A DNA stretch of 64,000 bases, from the NCBI GenBank assembly GCA_031552825.1, contig JAVBMD010000004.1, positions 146,321 through 210,320 of the forward strand, given 5' to 3'. Of the stretch, positions 49,494-58,586 are shown piece after piece; position 1 is the first letter of the stretch, and every line of letters begins with the position of its first letter. The translations under genes were made by a program, and so were the position numbers. The DNA comes from WQXF01 sp031552825. Lineage in GTDB: Bacteria; Bacillota; Clostridia; Christensenellales; Aristaeellaceae. The notes beneath the pieces are model-generated. The model saw only the letters and a list, made by a program, of their open reading frames with translations. It did not search any database and was not told where the DNA came from.

Positions 49494-50762
49494 ATGAAGA
49501 AGGTTATCTCGATCTTGATGGTTCTGGCGATGATGCTGAGCTTGCTGACCGGTATCGGCGCCGCTGTTGCCGATGGCGATCGCCAGAAGGTGGTCTTCTG
49601 GTACAACAATACCGGCGATGAAGCGCTGGTATACGAAGAGGCCATCAAGGCTTACAACGAATCTCAGACGCAGTACCAGGTCGAAGGTCTGTCCGTGACC
49701 GATGCCCAGAAGCTGATCGTCGCTATGAGCAGCAACGAAGCGCCGGACGTGATCAAGATCTCCAACCAGGACGTGGTGCAGTACCAGGCCAACGAGCTTT
49801 TGGAAAACCTGCAAACCTACATCGACCAGGAAGGCTTCGACGTCGCCGCTTATTCCGAGCAGGCTATGGCCGCCAACACCCTGGACAACAGCGCCTATGC
49901 GCTGCCGCTGTCGGCTTACACCATCCAGATGTTCTACAACAAGGATCTGCTTGCGGCCGCTGGCTACACCGAGCCGCCCAAGACGGTTGAAGAAATGTAC
50001 GAAATGGCCGTGAAGGCCACCGTGCTGGACAAGGACGGCAACATCGAGACCTTGGGCTATCCCCTGTTCCCGTTTGCTTCCGCCCGTCAGGAACTGATTT
50101 ATGCGTTCGGCGGCCGCTGGTGGGATGCGGATTCCAAGCTTACCCCTGAGAACCCCGCCAACGTTGCCAGCTTGGAAATGAACGTGAAGTACCGCACGCT
50201 TTACGGTATCGACAAGGTCAACGCCTTCGTCGCCACCGCCAACACCAACCGCTACACCGAGCAGGATATGTTCTTCGCCGGCAAGCAGCTGTTCCGTCTG
50301 GATGGCTCCTGGCTGCCCACGATGATGAAGAACTTCAACTCTGCCGTCAACTATGGCATCACCCTGATCCCCGGCACCGAGGCCAACCCCGAGCTGCAAG
50401 GCACCAGCCGCTTTGAAACCGACTCCATCGCGGTGCCCGTGATGGCCGCCAACAAGGAAGGCGCTTGGGACTTCACCAAATGGCTCTGCGGCTCCGAGGG
50501 CGCGAAAATCATCGATGTGGGCACCGGCAACCTGCCGGCTTTGAAGGCTCTGTACGACGACGCGGACATCCTTGCCAAGCCTGGCTTCGCCGAATTCATC
50601 GACGCGCTGAAGCTCGAAAAGGGCATCCAGTATCCCAAGATGAGCGATTTCGGCGAGTATGTTTCCCTGCTCAACGCCACGCTTGACGCCGTCTACTCCG
50701 GCACGCAGGCGCCCCAGCAGGCGCTGACGGATCTTGCGTCCCAGGTTTCCGGCCTCAACTAA
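49494..50762 (+). CDS. Carbohydrate ABC transporter substrate-binding protein
   Basis: MalE-like binding protein, 422 residues. The signal peptide ends near GAAVA-DGD and has no lipobox cysteine. Family features: KVVFWYNNTGDEALVYEEAI, APDVIKISNQDVVQYQANELL, AYTIQMFYNKDLLAAAGYTEPP (FYNKD motif), and AGKQLFRLDGSWLPTMMK (GSW motif). ATG 49494 follows AGGAGG. It heads the operon and is separated from the permeases by a long hairpin. The ligand is probably a glycan or glycoconjugate, judging from the neighbours. Confidence 0.94.
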   Translation: MKKVISILMVLAMMLSLLTGIGAAVADGDRQKVVFWYNNTGDEALVYEEAIKAYNESQTQYQVEGLSVTDAQKLIVAMSSNEAPDVIKISNQDVVQYQANELLENLQTYIDQEGFDVAAYSEQAMAANTLDNSAYALPLSAYTIQMFYNKDLLAAAGYTEPPKTVEEMYEMAVKATVLDKDGNIETLGYPLFPFASARQELIYAFGGRWWDADSKLTPENPANVASLEMNVKYRTLYGIDKVNAFVATANTNRYTEQDMFFAGKQLFRLDGSWLPTMMKNFNSAVNYGITLIPGTEANPELQGTSRFETDSIAVPVMAANKEGAWDFTKWLCGSEGAKIIDVGTGNLPALKALYDDADILAKPGFAEFIDALKLEKGIQYPKMSDFGEYVSLLNATLDAVYSGTQAPQQALTDLASQVSGLN

Positions 50763-50787
50763 TTCCCCATTTTCAAATGATACTCTG

Positions 50788-50830
50788 GTCCTTCGCCAGC
50801 CGCCGAATATTTCGGTGGCTGGCGAAGGAC
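50788..50830 (+). terminator. Long hairpin between binding protein and permeases
   Basis: Twenty base pairs (50788-50807 with 50811-50830) with one G-T pair and a 3-base loop. There is no T-run after it (ACAATTC), so it more likely protects the upstream message than ends transcription. Confidence 0.6.
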
Positions 50831-50887
50831 AATTCATGACATACTATTCCGGCGCTATGAAACGAACTTGGAGAAAGGAGGATTGCA

Positions 50888-51820
50888 TTGAAAGCGCGTC
50901 CACTCACACGCCTAGAGAAAAAGAACTTTCGCAATGGTTTGCTGTTCGCCATGCCTTGGATCATCGGCTTTTTGGTTTTCAGTGTATATCCGCTAATCGC
51001 TTCTTTTTACTACAGCTTTACCAAGTTTAACGCCGTATCCACCCCCAAATGGATCGGTTTAAGTAACTTTGTAGATATCTTTAAGGATCCTCTGGTGGGC
51101 AAGGCGATGGGCAACACCCTGTTCATGGCGTTTATCTCCACGCCGATCAATCTGTTTGTCGCCCTGCTGCTGGCGAGCATTGTGGTACGGAATTTCAGAG
51201 GACGTTCTTTGGTGAGAACCTTCTTCTTCCTCCCCTCGGTGATTCCGATGATCGCCGCGACCATGGTTTGGATTTGGATGTTTGATCCGACCTATGGCTT
51301 TTTGAACAACGCGCTGCGCATAATCGGCATCAACGGGCCGGCTTGGCTTATGGATGCGCGGTATACCAAGTGGTCGCTATTGCTCATGGGCACTTGGAAC
51401 ACCGGCACCAGCATGCTGGTTTGCATGGCGGCGCTGCAGGAAGTCCCCACCAGCTACTATGAATCCGCGGAAATCGATGGAGCAAACGGCGTGGTGCGGT
51501 TTTTCAAAATCACCATTCCGTGCATCGCCCATGTGCTTGTATACCAGGCGATCTTGAATTTCATCAATGCGTTCCAGTATTTCCAGCAGGTGTACGTCAT
51601 CGTGACGGCCAACGCGGGCGTCAAGGGCGGCAGCGCGGCGGGCGGCCCGCAAAACTCCATTTTAATGTATCCGCTTTATGTTTTCCATAATGCGTTTACC
51701 TATTTGAAAATGGGCAAAGCGTCCGCGATGGCGTGGCTGCTCTTCATTGTGGTGGCGATATTGACCGTGGTGATGACCAGGGTGATGAAAAAAGTAACCG
51801 AGAACGCGGGGGTGGAGTGA
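50888..51820 (+). CDS. Carbohydrate ABC transporter permease (MalF type)
   Basis: Channel subunit, 310 residues, six helices. The EAA loop is PTSYYESAEIDGANGVVRFFKITIPCIAH at about residues 187-215. The start is TTG 50888, 7 bases after GGAGG, preceding RLEKKNFRNGLLFAMPWIIGFLVF. The next permease begins directly after the stop. No ATPase gene in the operon. Confidence 0.93.
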   Translation: MKARPLTRLEKKNFRNGLLFAMPWIIGFLVFSVYPLIASFYYSFTKFNAVSTPKWIGLSNFVDIFKDPLVGKAMGNTLFMAFISTPINLFVALLLASIVVRNFRGRSLVRTFFFLPSVIPMIAATMVWIWMFDPTYGFLNNALRIIGINGPAWLMDARYTKWSLLLMGTWNTGTSMLVCMAALQEVPTSYYESAEIDGANGVVRFFKITIPCIAHVLVYQAILNFINAFQYFQQVYVIVTANAGVKGGSAAGGPQNSILMYPLYVFHNAFTYLKMGKASAMAWLLFIVVAILTVVMTRVMKKVTENAGVE

Positions 51821-52675
51821 ATGAACAATGATAAAGTTGGCGCAAATCGCGTATCGCGGATGATTGGAAAGCTTTTGTTTGCGGCGCTGGTTGTGCTGAT
51901 CTCCCTTATTTTTCTCTCGCCGTTTCTGGTTATGCTGACCACGTCCTTCAAAACCAACAGCGACGCATTCACCATTCCGGTGCAGATTTTGCCGCGGCAA
52001 TGGGTGTTTAGCAATTACCCTGCCGCCATCGCGACCATCCCCTACTTTAAGTATATGGGCAATACGATTTTCATTACGGTGCTGTCCGTTTTGGGTCAGT
52101 TGCTGGTAACGCCGATGGTCGCCTATTCACTATCCAAAATCGACTGGAAGGGTAGCAAGGTGATTTCAGGCCTCTTGATGGCCACCATGATGATCCCCAT
52201 CACCGTAACCATGATTCCTATGTACAAGATTTACGCGGGGCTCAAGCTGACAAACACCTATGTGCCGCTGATTTTGCCAACGTTTTTTGGCAAGGCGTTT
52301 TACATCATCCTTGTGCGCCAGTTTTTCATGGGCGTGCCCAACAGCCTGATGGAAGCGGCAAGGATTGACGGAACCAATGAAGCGCAGCGCTATCTGCACA
52401 TTGCGTTGCCGCTTTGCAAGCCCGCGCTGACCACGGTGGGCATTTACGCGTTCCTGGATGCGTGGAGCGATTACCTCGCGCCGTTGATTTACATCACCAA
52501 GCCGGACCGCAACACGCTCTCTTTGGGGCTGCAACAGTTTATGAGCGAATACTCGGTGGAGTGGTCCAAACTGATGGCGGCCGCCACCATCTTCGTGATT
52601 CCGGTCATTATTTGTTTCGCGGTATTCCAGAAGAATTTCGTGCAGGGTATTGCTACCAGCGGCCTGAAAGCCTAG
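51821..52675 (+). CDS. Carbohydrate ABC transporter permease (MalG type)
   Basis: Partner channel subunit, 284 residues, six helices. The EAA loop is PNSLMEAARIDGTNEAQRYLHIALPLCKP near residues 176-204, preceded by LVRQFFMGV. The ATG directly follows the preceding stop codon. It ends in TAG and the beta-mannosidase gene starts 13 bases later. Confidence 0.94.
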   Translation: MNNDKVGANRVSRMIGKLLFAALVVLISLIFLSPFLVMLTTSFKTNSDAFTIPVQILPRQWVFSNYPAAIATIPYFKYMGNTIFITVLSVLGQLLVTPMVAYSLSKIDWKGSKVISGLLMATMMIPITVTMIPMYKIYAGLKLTNTYVPLILPTFFGKAFYIILVRQFFMGVPNSLMEAARIDGTNEAQRYLHIALPLCKPALTTVGIYAFLDAWSDYLAPLIYITKPDRNTLSLGLQQFMSEYSVEWSKLMAAATIFVIPVIICFAVFQKNFVQGIATSGLKA

Positions 52676-52688
52676 GGAAGCGATGTGC

Positions 52689-55202
52689 ATGAAGAAAATA
52701 CAAAGCCTGAACGGCTCGTGGCAATGGCGCGCGGAGCATGAGGAAACCTTTCGCGCGGGACAGGTGCCCGGATCGGTGCTGTGCGATATGCTCCGTGACG
52801 GGCTGATCGAGGATCCTTTTTGGCGGGACAATGAACAGAAGACCCGGGAACTGTTTTCGGCGGGGTACGTTTATCAAACGTGCTTTGCGGTAGACGAAGC
52901 GGACCGAACCCGGGATGAGGCTGTGCTGGTATTTGAAGGGCTGGATACGCTGGCAGAAATTCGCTTGAATGGCTGCCTTGTGGGGCAAACCTGCGATATG
53001 CACCGCCGATATACACTGGATGTAAAGCGCTTCTTGCGGGACGGAGAAAACCATTTAGAAGTCAAATTGCATTCTCCGCTGCAATTCATCCGCGAGGAAG
53101 ATGCGCGCAACGATATTTTTTATGCCAGCACCGGATGCTTGCCGGGGAACGCGGCGCTTCGAAAGGCGCATTACATGTTCGGCTGGGACTGGGGTCCGCA
53201 GTTGCCCGACGCGGGCATTTTTCGCCCGGTATATTTGACGTATGCCGATACCGCCGAGCTTTGCGACGTACGCATCCGCCAGCAGCATAGCCCGGGGCGG
53301 GTTGCCCTTACGGTAGACTGCGAGGCGCGCATCTTGAGCGAAGCGGGGCCGCTTTGCGCCGAGCTTCGCCTGACCGCGCCCAGCGGCGAAACGACGACGG
53401 CGGCATGCCGCCTAACGGATGCGCGGGCGGCGTTCACGCTCCCTATCGACCAGCCCGAGCTATGGTGGCCGAACGGGTGGGGCGGCCAGCCGCTCTACGG
53501 CGTGGAAGTGCGGCTTTGCTCCGGGGAAGACGTGCTGGACAGTTACGCTTGCCGCATTGGCCTGCGCTCCATTTCGTTATGCACCGGGCCGGATGCGTGG
53601 GGGAGCGAGTTCGCGTTTGAGGTCAACGGGCAGAAGATCTTTGCCATGGGCGCCAACTATATTCCGCAGGATAACTTGATTCCGAGAATTACCGACGCCC
53701 AGACGCGAACCTTGGTGAAGGACTGCGCGAGGGCGAATTTCAACATGCTGCGGATTTGGGGCGGCGGATACTATCCGGACGATGCGCTCTATGAAGCGTG
53801 CGATGAAAACGGCATTTTGGTTTGGCAGGACTTGATGTTTGCGTGCAATGTTTACGCGCTGGACGAAAGCGGTTCCTTTGAAGAAAATATCGCGGCGGAA
53901 ACGCGTGACGCGGTCAAAAGGCTGCGGCATCACGCTGCGCTGGCGCTCTGGTGCGGCAATAACGAGATGGAGTGGGGCTGGGGCGATGAATGGCAGCGCA
54001 TCAAGGGGCACCATCCACGGTATAAGCGCGATTATCTGATTATTTTCGAGCGTATTCTGGCTGATGTGGTAAAGGACTGTGACGGGCAGACGCCCTGGTG
54101 GCCTTCATCCCCCTCCTCCGGCGGCGCTTTTGACAAGCCCAATGATCCCGACCACGGCGACCAGCACTACTGGGAAGTTTGGCATTCCGGCAAGCCGTTT
54201 ACCGAGTATCGGAAATCGCATTTCCGCTTCTGCTCGGAGTATGGGTTTCAGTCCTTCCCTTCGATGAAGACCATTCGCAGCTTTACATTGCCCGAGGACC
54301 GCAACATCTTCAGCCGCGTAATGGAAAGCCACCAGAAGAACGGCACGGCAAACAGCAAGATTTTCGCCTATGTGGCGGACTATTTCCTCTATCCCAAGGA
54401 TTTGGCGGGCATCAGCTATATTTCGCAAATTCTTCAGCTGAAAGCCATCCAATACGGGGTGGAATTCTGGCGCCAAAATCGAGGCCGCTGCATGGGCAGC
54501 CTGTATTGGCAGCTGAACGACTGTTGGCCGGTGGCCTCTTGGTCGTCGATAGACTATTATGGGCGCTGGAAAGCGCTGCATTATGGCGCTCGGCGTTTTT
54601 ATGCGCCGCTTATGGCCTCGGCCAAGGAGGAACAGGAGTTTGGCGGGCGGATCGCGTACTATGTGCACAACGATCTTCGCCAAACCAAGCGTTGTAGGCT
54701 TGAGGTAGATTTGTTGGATATAGACTTTGGGTTGCTTCGTCATGAGGAAGCCGAAGTGAGCATCGAAGCGCTTACCGCAAAACCGGTGCTGGAGCTGGAC
54801 TTTGAGCCGTTGCTCGCAGATCCGGCGGTTCGCGCGCGCGCCTTTGCCCGTTATCGCTTAACGGAGGAGGGGCGCGAAGTAAGCCGGGGGACGACCCTGT
54901 TTGTCAGGCCAAAGCATTTCGCGTTTCCGAAGGTAGCGTACACTTGGTCAGTGGCGGAAAAGCCGGACACGTTTGAAATCACCCTTGGTGCCACCGGATT
55001 TTCCCATTATACGGAGCTGGACTTGCGGGACGCGGACACGGTTTTCAGCGATAATTATTTCGACATTACGGATCCGGCAGGCGCAAAAATTACGGTACGC
55101 AAAGCCGATTTGCCTCAGGGCGCCACGCCGCAATGGCTGCGCGATCAGCTTGTGGTGCGCGGTGTGCGCGACAGCTACCAACTCGAGGAGGAGACGATAT
55201 GA
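52689..55202 (+). CDS. Glycoside hydrolase family 2 beta-mannosidase
   Basis: Removes terminal beta-mannose, 837 residues, with no signal peptide, so it acts in the cytoplasm after import. Seen are the N-terminal jelly roll (LNGSWQWRAEHEETFRAGQVPGSV, VFEGLDTLAEIRLNG), RKAHYMFGWDWGPQLPDAGIFRPV typical of beta-mannosidases, MGANYIPQDNLIPRIT, the acid/base Glu in CGNNEMEWGW (Glu426) and the nucleophile Glu in FCSEYGFQSFPS (Glu517). ATG 52689 is preferred because AGGGAA is 9 bases ahead; ATG 52683 is too close. The next gene starts inside its stop codon. Confidence 0.92.
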   Translation: MKKIQSLNGSWQWRAEHEETFRAGQVPGSVLCDMLRDGLIEDPFWRDNEQKTRELFSAGYVYQTCFAVDEADRTRDEAVLVFEGLDTLAEIRLNGCLVGQTCDMHRRYTLDVKRFLRDGENHLEVKLHSPLQFIREEDARNDIFYASTGCLPGNAALRKAHYMFGWDWGPQLPDAGIFRPVYLTYADTAELCDVRIRQQHSPGRVALTVDCEARILSEAGPLCAELRLTAPSGETTTAACRLTDARAAFTLPIDQPELWWPNGWGGQPLYGVEVRLCSGEDVLDSYACRIGLRSISLCTGPDAWGSEFAFEVNGQKIFAMGANYIPQDNLIPRITDAQTRTLVKDCARANFNMLRIWGGGYYPDDALYEACDENGILVWQDLMFACNVYALDESGSFEENIAAETRDAVKRLRHHAALALWCGNNEMEWGWGDEWQRIKGHHPRYKRDYLIIFERILADVVKDCDGQTPWWPSSPSSGGAFDKPNDPDHGDQHYWEVWHSGKPFTEYRKSHFRFCSEYGFQSFPSMKTIRSFTLPEDRNIFSRVMESHQKNGTANSKIFAYVADYFLYPKDLAGISYISQILQLKAIQYGVEFWRQNRGRCMGSLYWQLNDCWPVASWSSIDYYGRWKALHYGARRFYAPLMASAKEEQEFGGRIAYYVHNDLRQTKRCRLEVDLLDIDFGLLRHEEAEVSIEALTAKPVLELDFEPLLADPAVRARAFARYRLTEEGREVSRGTTLFVRPKHFAFPKVAYTWSVAEKPDTFEITLGATGFSHYTELDLRDADTVFSDNYFDITDPAGAKITVRKADLPQGATPQWLRDQLVVRGVRDSYQLEEETI

Positions 55203-56320
55203 AACTGACCGACGAGCAAATTCGCAGCCTCGAAACCCCTTGCTTGGCGATCGATGTGGAACAGGCGAGCAGGAACGTGCTGGCCATGCAGCAAGCGGCG
55301 GATCAGTGCGGGTGCGCGCTTCGCCCGCATATCAAGACGCATAAGATGCCCTTCTTTGCCAAGATGCAGGTTTCCGCGGGCGCAAAGGGCATCACTTGCG
55401 CCAAGGTGAGCGAGGCGGAGGTAATGGCGGACGGCGGCCTGCGTGATATTTTTATCGCCTATCCCATGGTGGGGGAATTCCGCGTTCGGCGAGCCATTGC
55501 GCTGGCCAAGCGGATCGATCGGCTGATTCTAGCGGTGGACAGCTTGGCGTGCGCCGAGGCACTGAACGAGGCGGCCGGTGCGGCAGGCGTTGTGCTGGAA
55601 GTGCGCCTGGAGGTGGATACCGGCGCGAAGCGGACGGGCGTCGTCCGCGAACAGGCGGCGGCGCTGGCAAAGGAAATAAGCGCGCTTGCGCATTTGCGGC
55701 TCACAGGCGTTTATACGTTCAAAAGCCTCATTTATCAGGATAAACCCACGGAGGACAATCTGCTGGCCGGGCAGGAAGAAGGCCGCATGATGCACGAGAT
55801 TGTGCAGGCCATACGGGCGCAAGGCGTGGACATTACGGAGGTCAGCGCGGGCAGCACCCCTACGGGCCTGTCGGTCGCCCAAACAGGGCATGTGACGGAG
55901 ATCCGCCCGGGCACCTATATTTTCAAGGACGTGATGCTGACCCGGGAAAACGTGGGGACCGTGCCGGAAATCGCCGTTCGATACTATGCCACGGTGGTCA
56001 GCTGCCCGCGCGAGGATTACGCGGTGATTGACGGCGGCACCAAGGCGTTTCCCACGGATGTGCCGATCCTAACCCCGCCCATGCACTACCCGGGTTACGC
56101 GGTGGTGGAGGGTCGAGAGGATTTGCATCTGGCCCGGATGAACGAAGAACACGGCATCTTGACCAGCGACCTTGGCAAAACCGGGCTGAAGGTAGGCCAG
56201 AAGATCGCGCTGCTGCCCATCCATGTTTGTACGGCCATCAACATGCAAAATGAAGTGTATCTTCTGGAAGACGGCGCGCTGCGCCGCCAAAGGGTGGATG
56301 CGCGCGGCATGCTGGTATAG
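55199..56320 (+). CDS. PLP-dependent D-amino-acid lyase-like protein (D-Thr aldolase / D-Ser dehydratase family)
   Basis: A 373-residue fold-type III PLP enzyme. LETPCLAIDVEQASRNVLAM and RPHIKTHKMPFFAKMQ carry the Schiff-base Lys (HIKTHK); VRLEVDTGAKRTGV is the next strand of the barrel; VSAGSTPTGL binds the phosphate; the C-terminal domain has NEEHGILT and IHVCTAINMQNEVYL, whose His and Cys form the metal site of D-serine dehydratase and D-threonine aldolase. The start overlaps the stop of the GH2 gene (ATGA) with GAGGAGGAG ahead. The neighbours favour breakdown of a D-amino acid to a 2-oxo acid or aldehyde; which one is not known. Confidence 0.88.
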   Translation: MKLTDEQIRSLETPCLAIDVEQASRNVLAMQQAADQCGCALRPHIKTHKMPFFAKMQVSAGAKGITCAKVSEAEVMADGGLRDIFIAYPMVGEFRVRRAIALAKRIDRLILAVDSLACAEALNEAAGAAGVVLEVRLEVDTGAKRTGVVREQAAALAKEISALAHLRLTGVYTFKSLIYQDKPTEDNLLAGQEEGRMMHEIVQAIRAQGVDITEVSAGSTPTGLSVAQTGHVTEIRPGTYIFKDVMLTRENVGTVPEIAVRYYATVVSCPREDYAVIDGGTKAFPTDVPILTPPMHYPGYAVVEGREDLHLARMNEEHGILTSDLGKTGLKVGQKIALLPIHVCTAINMQNEVYLLEDGALRRQRVDARGMLV

Positions 56321-56335
56321 GGGAGGGCGACGGGG

Positions 56336-57946
56336 ATGAAGCAACTGTTGGCGGGCGCGACGGTATACGACGGCTCGGGCGCTTTGCCTAGGCAGGCGGA
56401 TGTGCTGATGCAGGACGACCGCATTCTGGCGGTAGAGCCCGGGCTTCGCGCGCGGGAAATGGATGCGGAAACGCTGGACGTTACCGGCCTGACCATCGCG
56501 CCCGGCTTTATTGACATGCATCGGCACGCGGATATCGCCGCCCTGCGCGACGCGGACTTTGGCCTGCTGGAGCTGGCGCAGGGCATTACGACCACGGCGG
56601 TGGGCAACTGCGGCATTGCGCCGGTGCCCATATCGGCTGCTTACCGCAAGGAATATTGCGATTTTATGGAGCCGGTGGTGGGCGAAGTGGCGGCGCGGCA
56701 TGCCTTCGCCGACTACGCGGCCTACTTTTCCGCGCTGGAGGCGGCAAGCCCCGCGCTGAACATGGGCGTCATGGCGGGAACCGGGGCGATCAAGGTGGCT
56801 GTCAAAGGCTTTGGAAGCGCCCCCTATACAAGCGTAGAAATGGCACAGGCGCAGGATTTTGTGGCGCAGGCGATCAATCAGGGGGCTTTGGGGGTGTCGC
56901 TGGGCTTCATGTACCAGCCGGAGTGCTATACCACCCCTGCAGAGCAGGCGCAAGTGATCGCTCCCGCCGCGAAGGCCGGGCGGCTGTTAACCACCCATAT
57001 TCGCGGCGAGGGAGACAGCCTGGTATCCTCTGTGCGCGAAGTGATCGGCATCGCTAGGGAAACGGGCATACGGCTGCACATCAGCCATTTTAAAGCCACG
57101 GGAATCCGCAATTGGGGGCGCCTGATCTATGAAGCCGTCGCGGAAATCGAAACGGCGCGCGCCGATGGGCTTGCGGTAACAGCGGATTTTTACCCCTATG
57201 CTGGCGGCTCCACAACGTTGTTCTCCTTGATTCCGCCGAGCTTGTTGCAAAACGGAAACGATGCCACGCTGCGCTTTTTGGCGACGCAGGAAGGCAAACG
57301 CAAGCTGCGCGAGGAAGTGGGCAAAGCCCACGCGGACTGGGACAACATGGCGCTTTCCATCGGCTGGGATCGAATTTTGATCGCCAGCACCCGCGTGCCC
57401 GCGCATGCCGCCTATGGCGGCCGGGACATCGCCGCCTTGGCGACGCAAACCGGCTATGCGCATCCCAGCGACTTCGTATGCGATTTGATGGTGGAGGAAG
57501 CGGGACAGGTGGGCATCGTCGTCTTGAGCATGGATGAAAAAGATGTGGACGCTGTGGCCCGCCTGCCGTTTACGGCGGTGGTTTCCGATGCGCTGTATGG
57601 CGGCGGGAAAAGTCCGCATCCGCGGCTGTATGGTTCCTTTCCGCGCGTGATCCGCGATTTCGTTCTGGATCGTAAGGTGTTGCCGCTAGAAACCGCCATC
57701 TATAAAATGACCGGCATGCCCGCGAAGATTCTGGGGCTTTCGGATCGCGGGTTGGTCAAAGCGGGATGCGTCGCCGATCTAACGGTATTCGATCCCATTC
57801 AATTGCAAGATCATGCGCGGTATGGCGATTCAAGGCGGCTAAGCACGGGGATGGATCGGGTGATCCTGAGCGGAAGAACGGTGTTTGCGCGGGAGACGAT
57901 GCTGGACAACCACGCCGGTGGATTGCTGCGCGCGATGGAAAAATGA
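56336..57946 (+). CDS. N-acyl-D-amino-acid deacylase (amidohydrolase)
   Basis: A 536-residue amidohydrolase of the D-aminoacylase/dihydroorotase-like group. It has PGFIDMHRHADI (metal HxH), TTAVGNCGIAPVPI (conserved metal-binding Cys region), GALGVSLGFMYQPECYTTPAE, TTHIRGEGDSLVSSVREVI, LHISHFKATG (metal His), and a late TAVVSDALYGGGKSPHPRLYGSFPRVIRDFV containing the catalytic Asp (SDA) and HPR motif. These match D-aminoacylases, which release D-amino acids from N-acyl forms. It sits 15 bases after the PLP enzyme, whose substrate it would supply. Confidence 0.9.
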   Translation: MKQLLAGATVYDGSGALPRQADVLMQDDRILAVEPGLRAREMDAETLDVTGLTIAPGFIDMHRHADIAALRDADFGLLELAQGITTTAVGNCGIAPVPISAAYRKEYCDFMEPVVGEVAARHAFADYAAYFSALEAASPALNMGVMAGTGAIKVAVKGFGSAPYTSVEMAQAQDFVAQAINQGALGVSLGFMYQPECYTTPAEQAQVIAPAAKAGRLLTTHIRGEGDSLVSSVREVIGIARETGIRLHISHFKATGIRNWGRLIYEAVAEIETARADGLAVTADFYPYAGGSTTLFSLIPPSLLQNGNDATLRFLATQEGKRKLREEVGKAHADWDNMALSIGWDRILIASTRVPAHAAYGGRDIAALATQTGYAHPSDFVCDLMVEEAGQVGIVVLSMDEKDVDAVARLPFTAVVSDALYGGGKSPHPRLYGSFPRVIRDFVLDRKVLPLETAIYKMTGMPAKILGLSDRGLVKAGCVADLTVFDPIQLQDHARYGDSRRLSTGMDRVILSGRTVFARETMLDNHAGGLLRAMEK

Positions 57947-57983
57947 TATCAGAACGCTAAAATTGAGAAGAAGAGGGAATGAA

Positions 57984-58445
57984 ATGGACGTTTACGCTCG
58001 ATTGAAGGAACTGGGGTTGGAGCTTCCCAAAGCGCCGGCAAAGGGCGGGGTTTATTCGCCGACGAAGGAATTTGGGGATCACTTGGTCTATGTATCGGGC
58101 TGCGGGCCCGTGATGAATGCGCCAATAGCGGGCAAGCTGGGCAAGGAATTCACCGTGGAGCAGGCTCAAACGTTTGCGCAAAATTGTATGCTAAACGTAT
58201 TGTCGGTTTTGCAAACGGGCATTGGGGATCTGAACCGGGTAAAGCGCTGCGTGAAGCTGCTGGTTTTTGTGGCGGGTAGCGATGAATTCTATCAGCAGCC
58301 CATGGTGGCCAACGGGGCCAGCGGGTTGCTGGTGGAGCTGTTTGGCGAGGAAAAGGGCGCGCCGTCGCGTTCCGCGATCGGCGTCAACGCGCTGCCGGGG
58401 AACATTCCGGTGGAAGTAGAAGGCTTGTTTGAAATCGAGCCGTAA
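57984..58445 (+). CDS. RidA-family imine/enamine deaminase
   Basis: A 153-residue RidA (YjgF) protein of the longer subgroup. LELPKAPAKGGVYSPTKEFGDHLVYVSGCGP, QAQTFAQNCMLNVLSVLQTGIGDLNRVKRCVKLLVFVAGSDEFYQQP and PSRSAIGVNALPGNIPVEVEGLFEI are in the family order; the usual catalytic Arg is in RSAIGV. RidA proteins hydrolyse the unstable enamine/imine left by PLP dehydratases, matching the PLP enzyme two genes upstream. ATG 57984 follows AGAGGGA. It is the last gene of the operon. Confidence 0.92.
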   Translation: MDVYARLKELGLELPKAPAKGGVYSPTKEFGDHLVYVSGCGPVMNAPIAGKLGKEFTVEQAQTFAQNCMLNVLSVLQTGIGDLNRVKRCVKLLVFVAGSDEFYQQPMVANGASGLLVELFGEEKGAPSRSAIGVNALPGNIPVEVEGLFEIEP

Positions 58446-58515
58446 ATGATAAGCGATGATGCAGGCTGTTTTCCCGCGCGGCAGGGGAACGACTTGCATA
58501 CGATCGGGTTTCATG

Positions 58516-58553
58516 CAAAAAGCGGGCGCCTTTGGATCGGCGTCCGCTTTTTG
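58516..58553. terminator. Bidirectional terminator between the two catabolic operons
   Basis: A 15-bp stem (58516-58530 with 58539-58553, one G-T pair) with AAAAAG/CTTTTT at its base, followed by CTTTT. It serves the convergent RidA and kinase genes. Confidence 0.85.
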
Positions 58554-58586
58554 CTTTTCCGGATTGCGATGCGCTTAGCGCCGCGC

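Noticed and set aside
49488..50837. 449-codon minus-strand frame opposite the sugar-binding protein
   Set aside because: Antisense shadow of a clear binding-protein gene; His/Val/Gly-rich composition typical of such shadows.
58446..58500. Repeat family shared with 37062-37093
   Set aside because: Both stretches have GGCTGTTT and GGCAGGGGAA, but the similarity is short and the second lacks the matching stem, so two examples are not enough.
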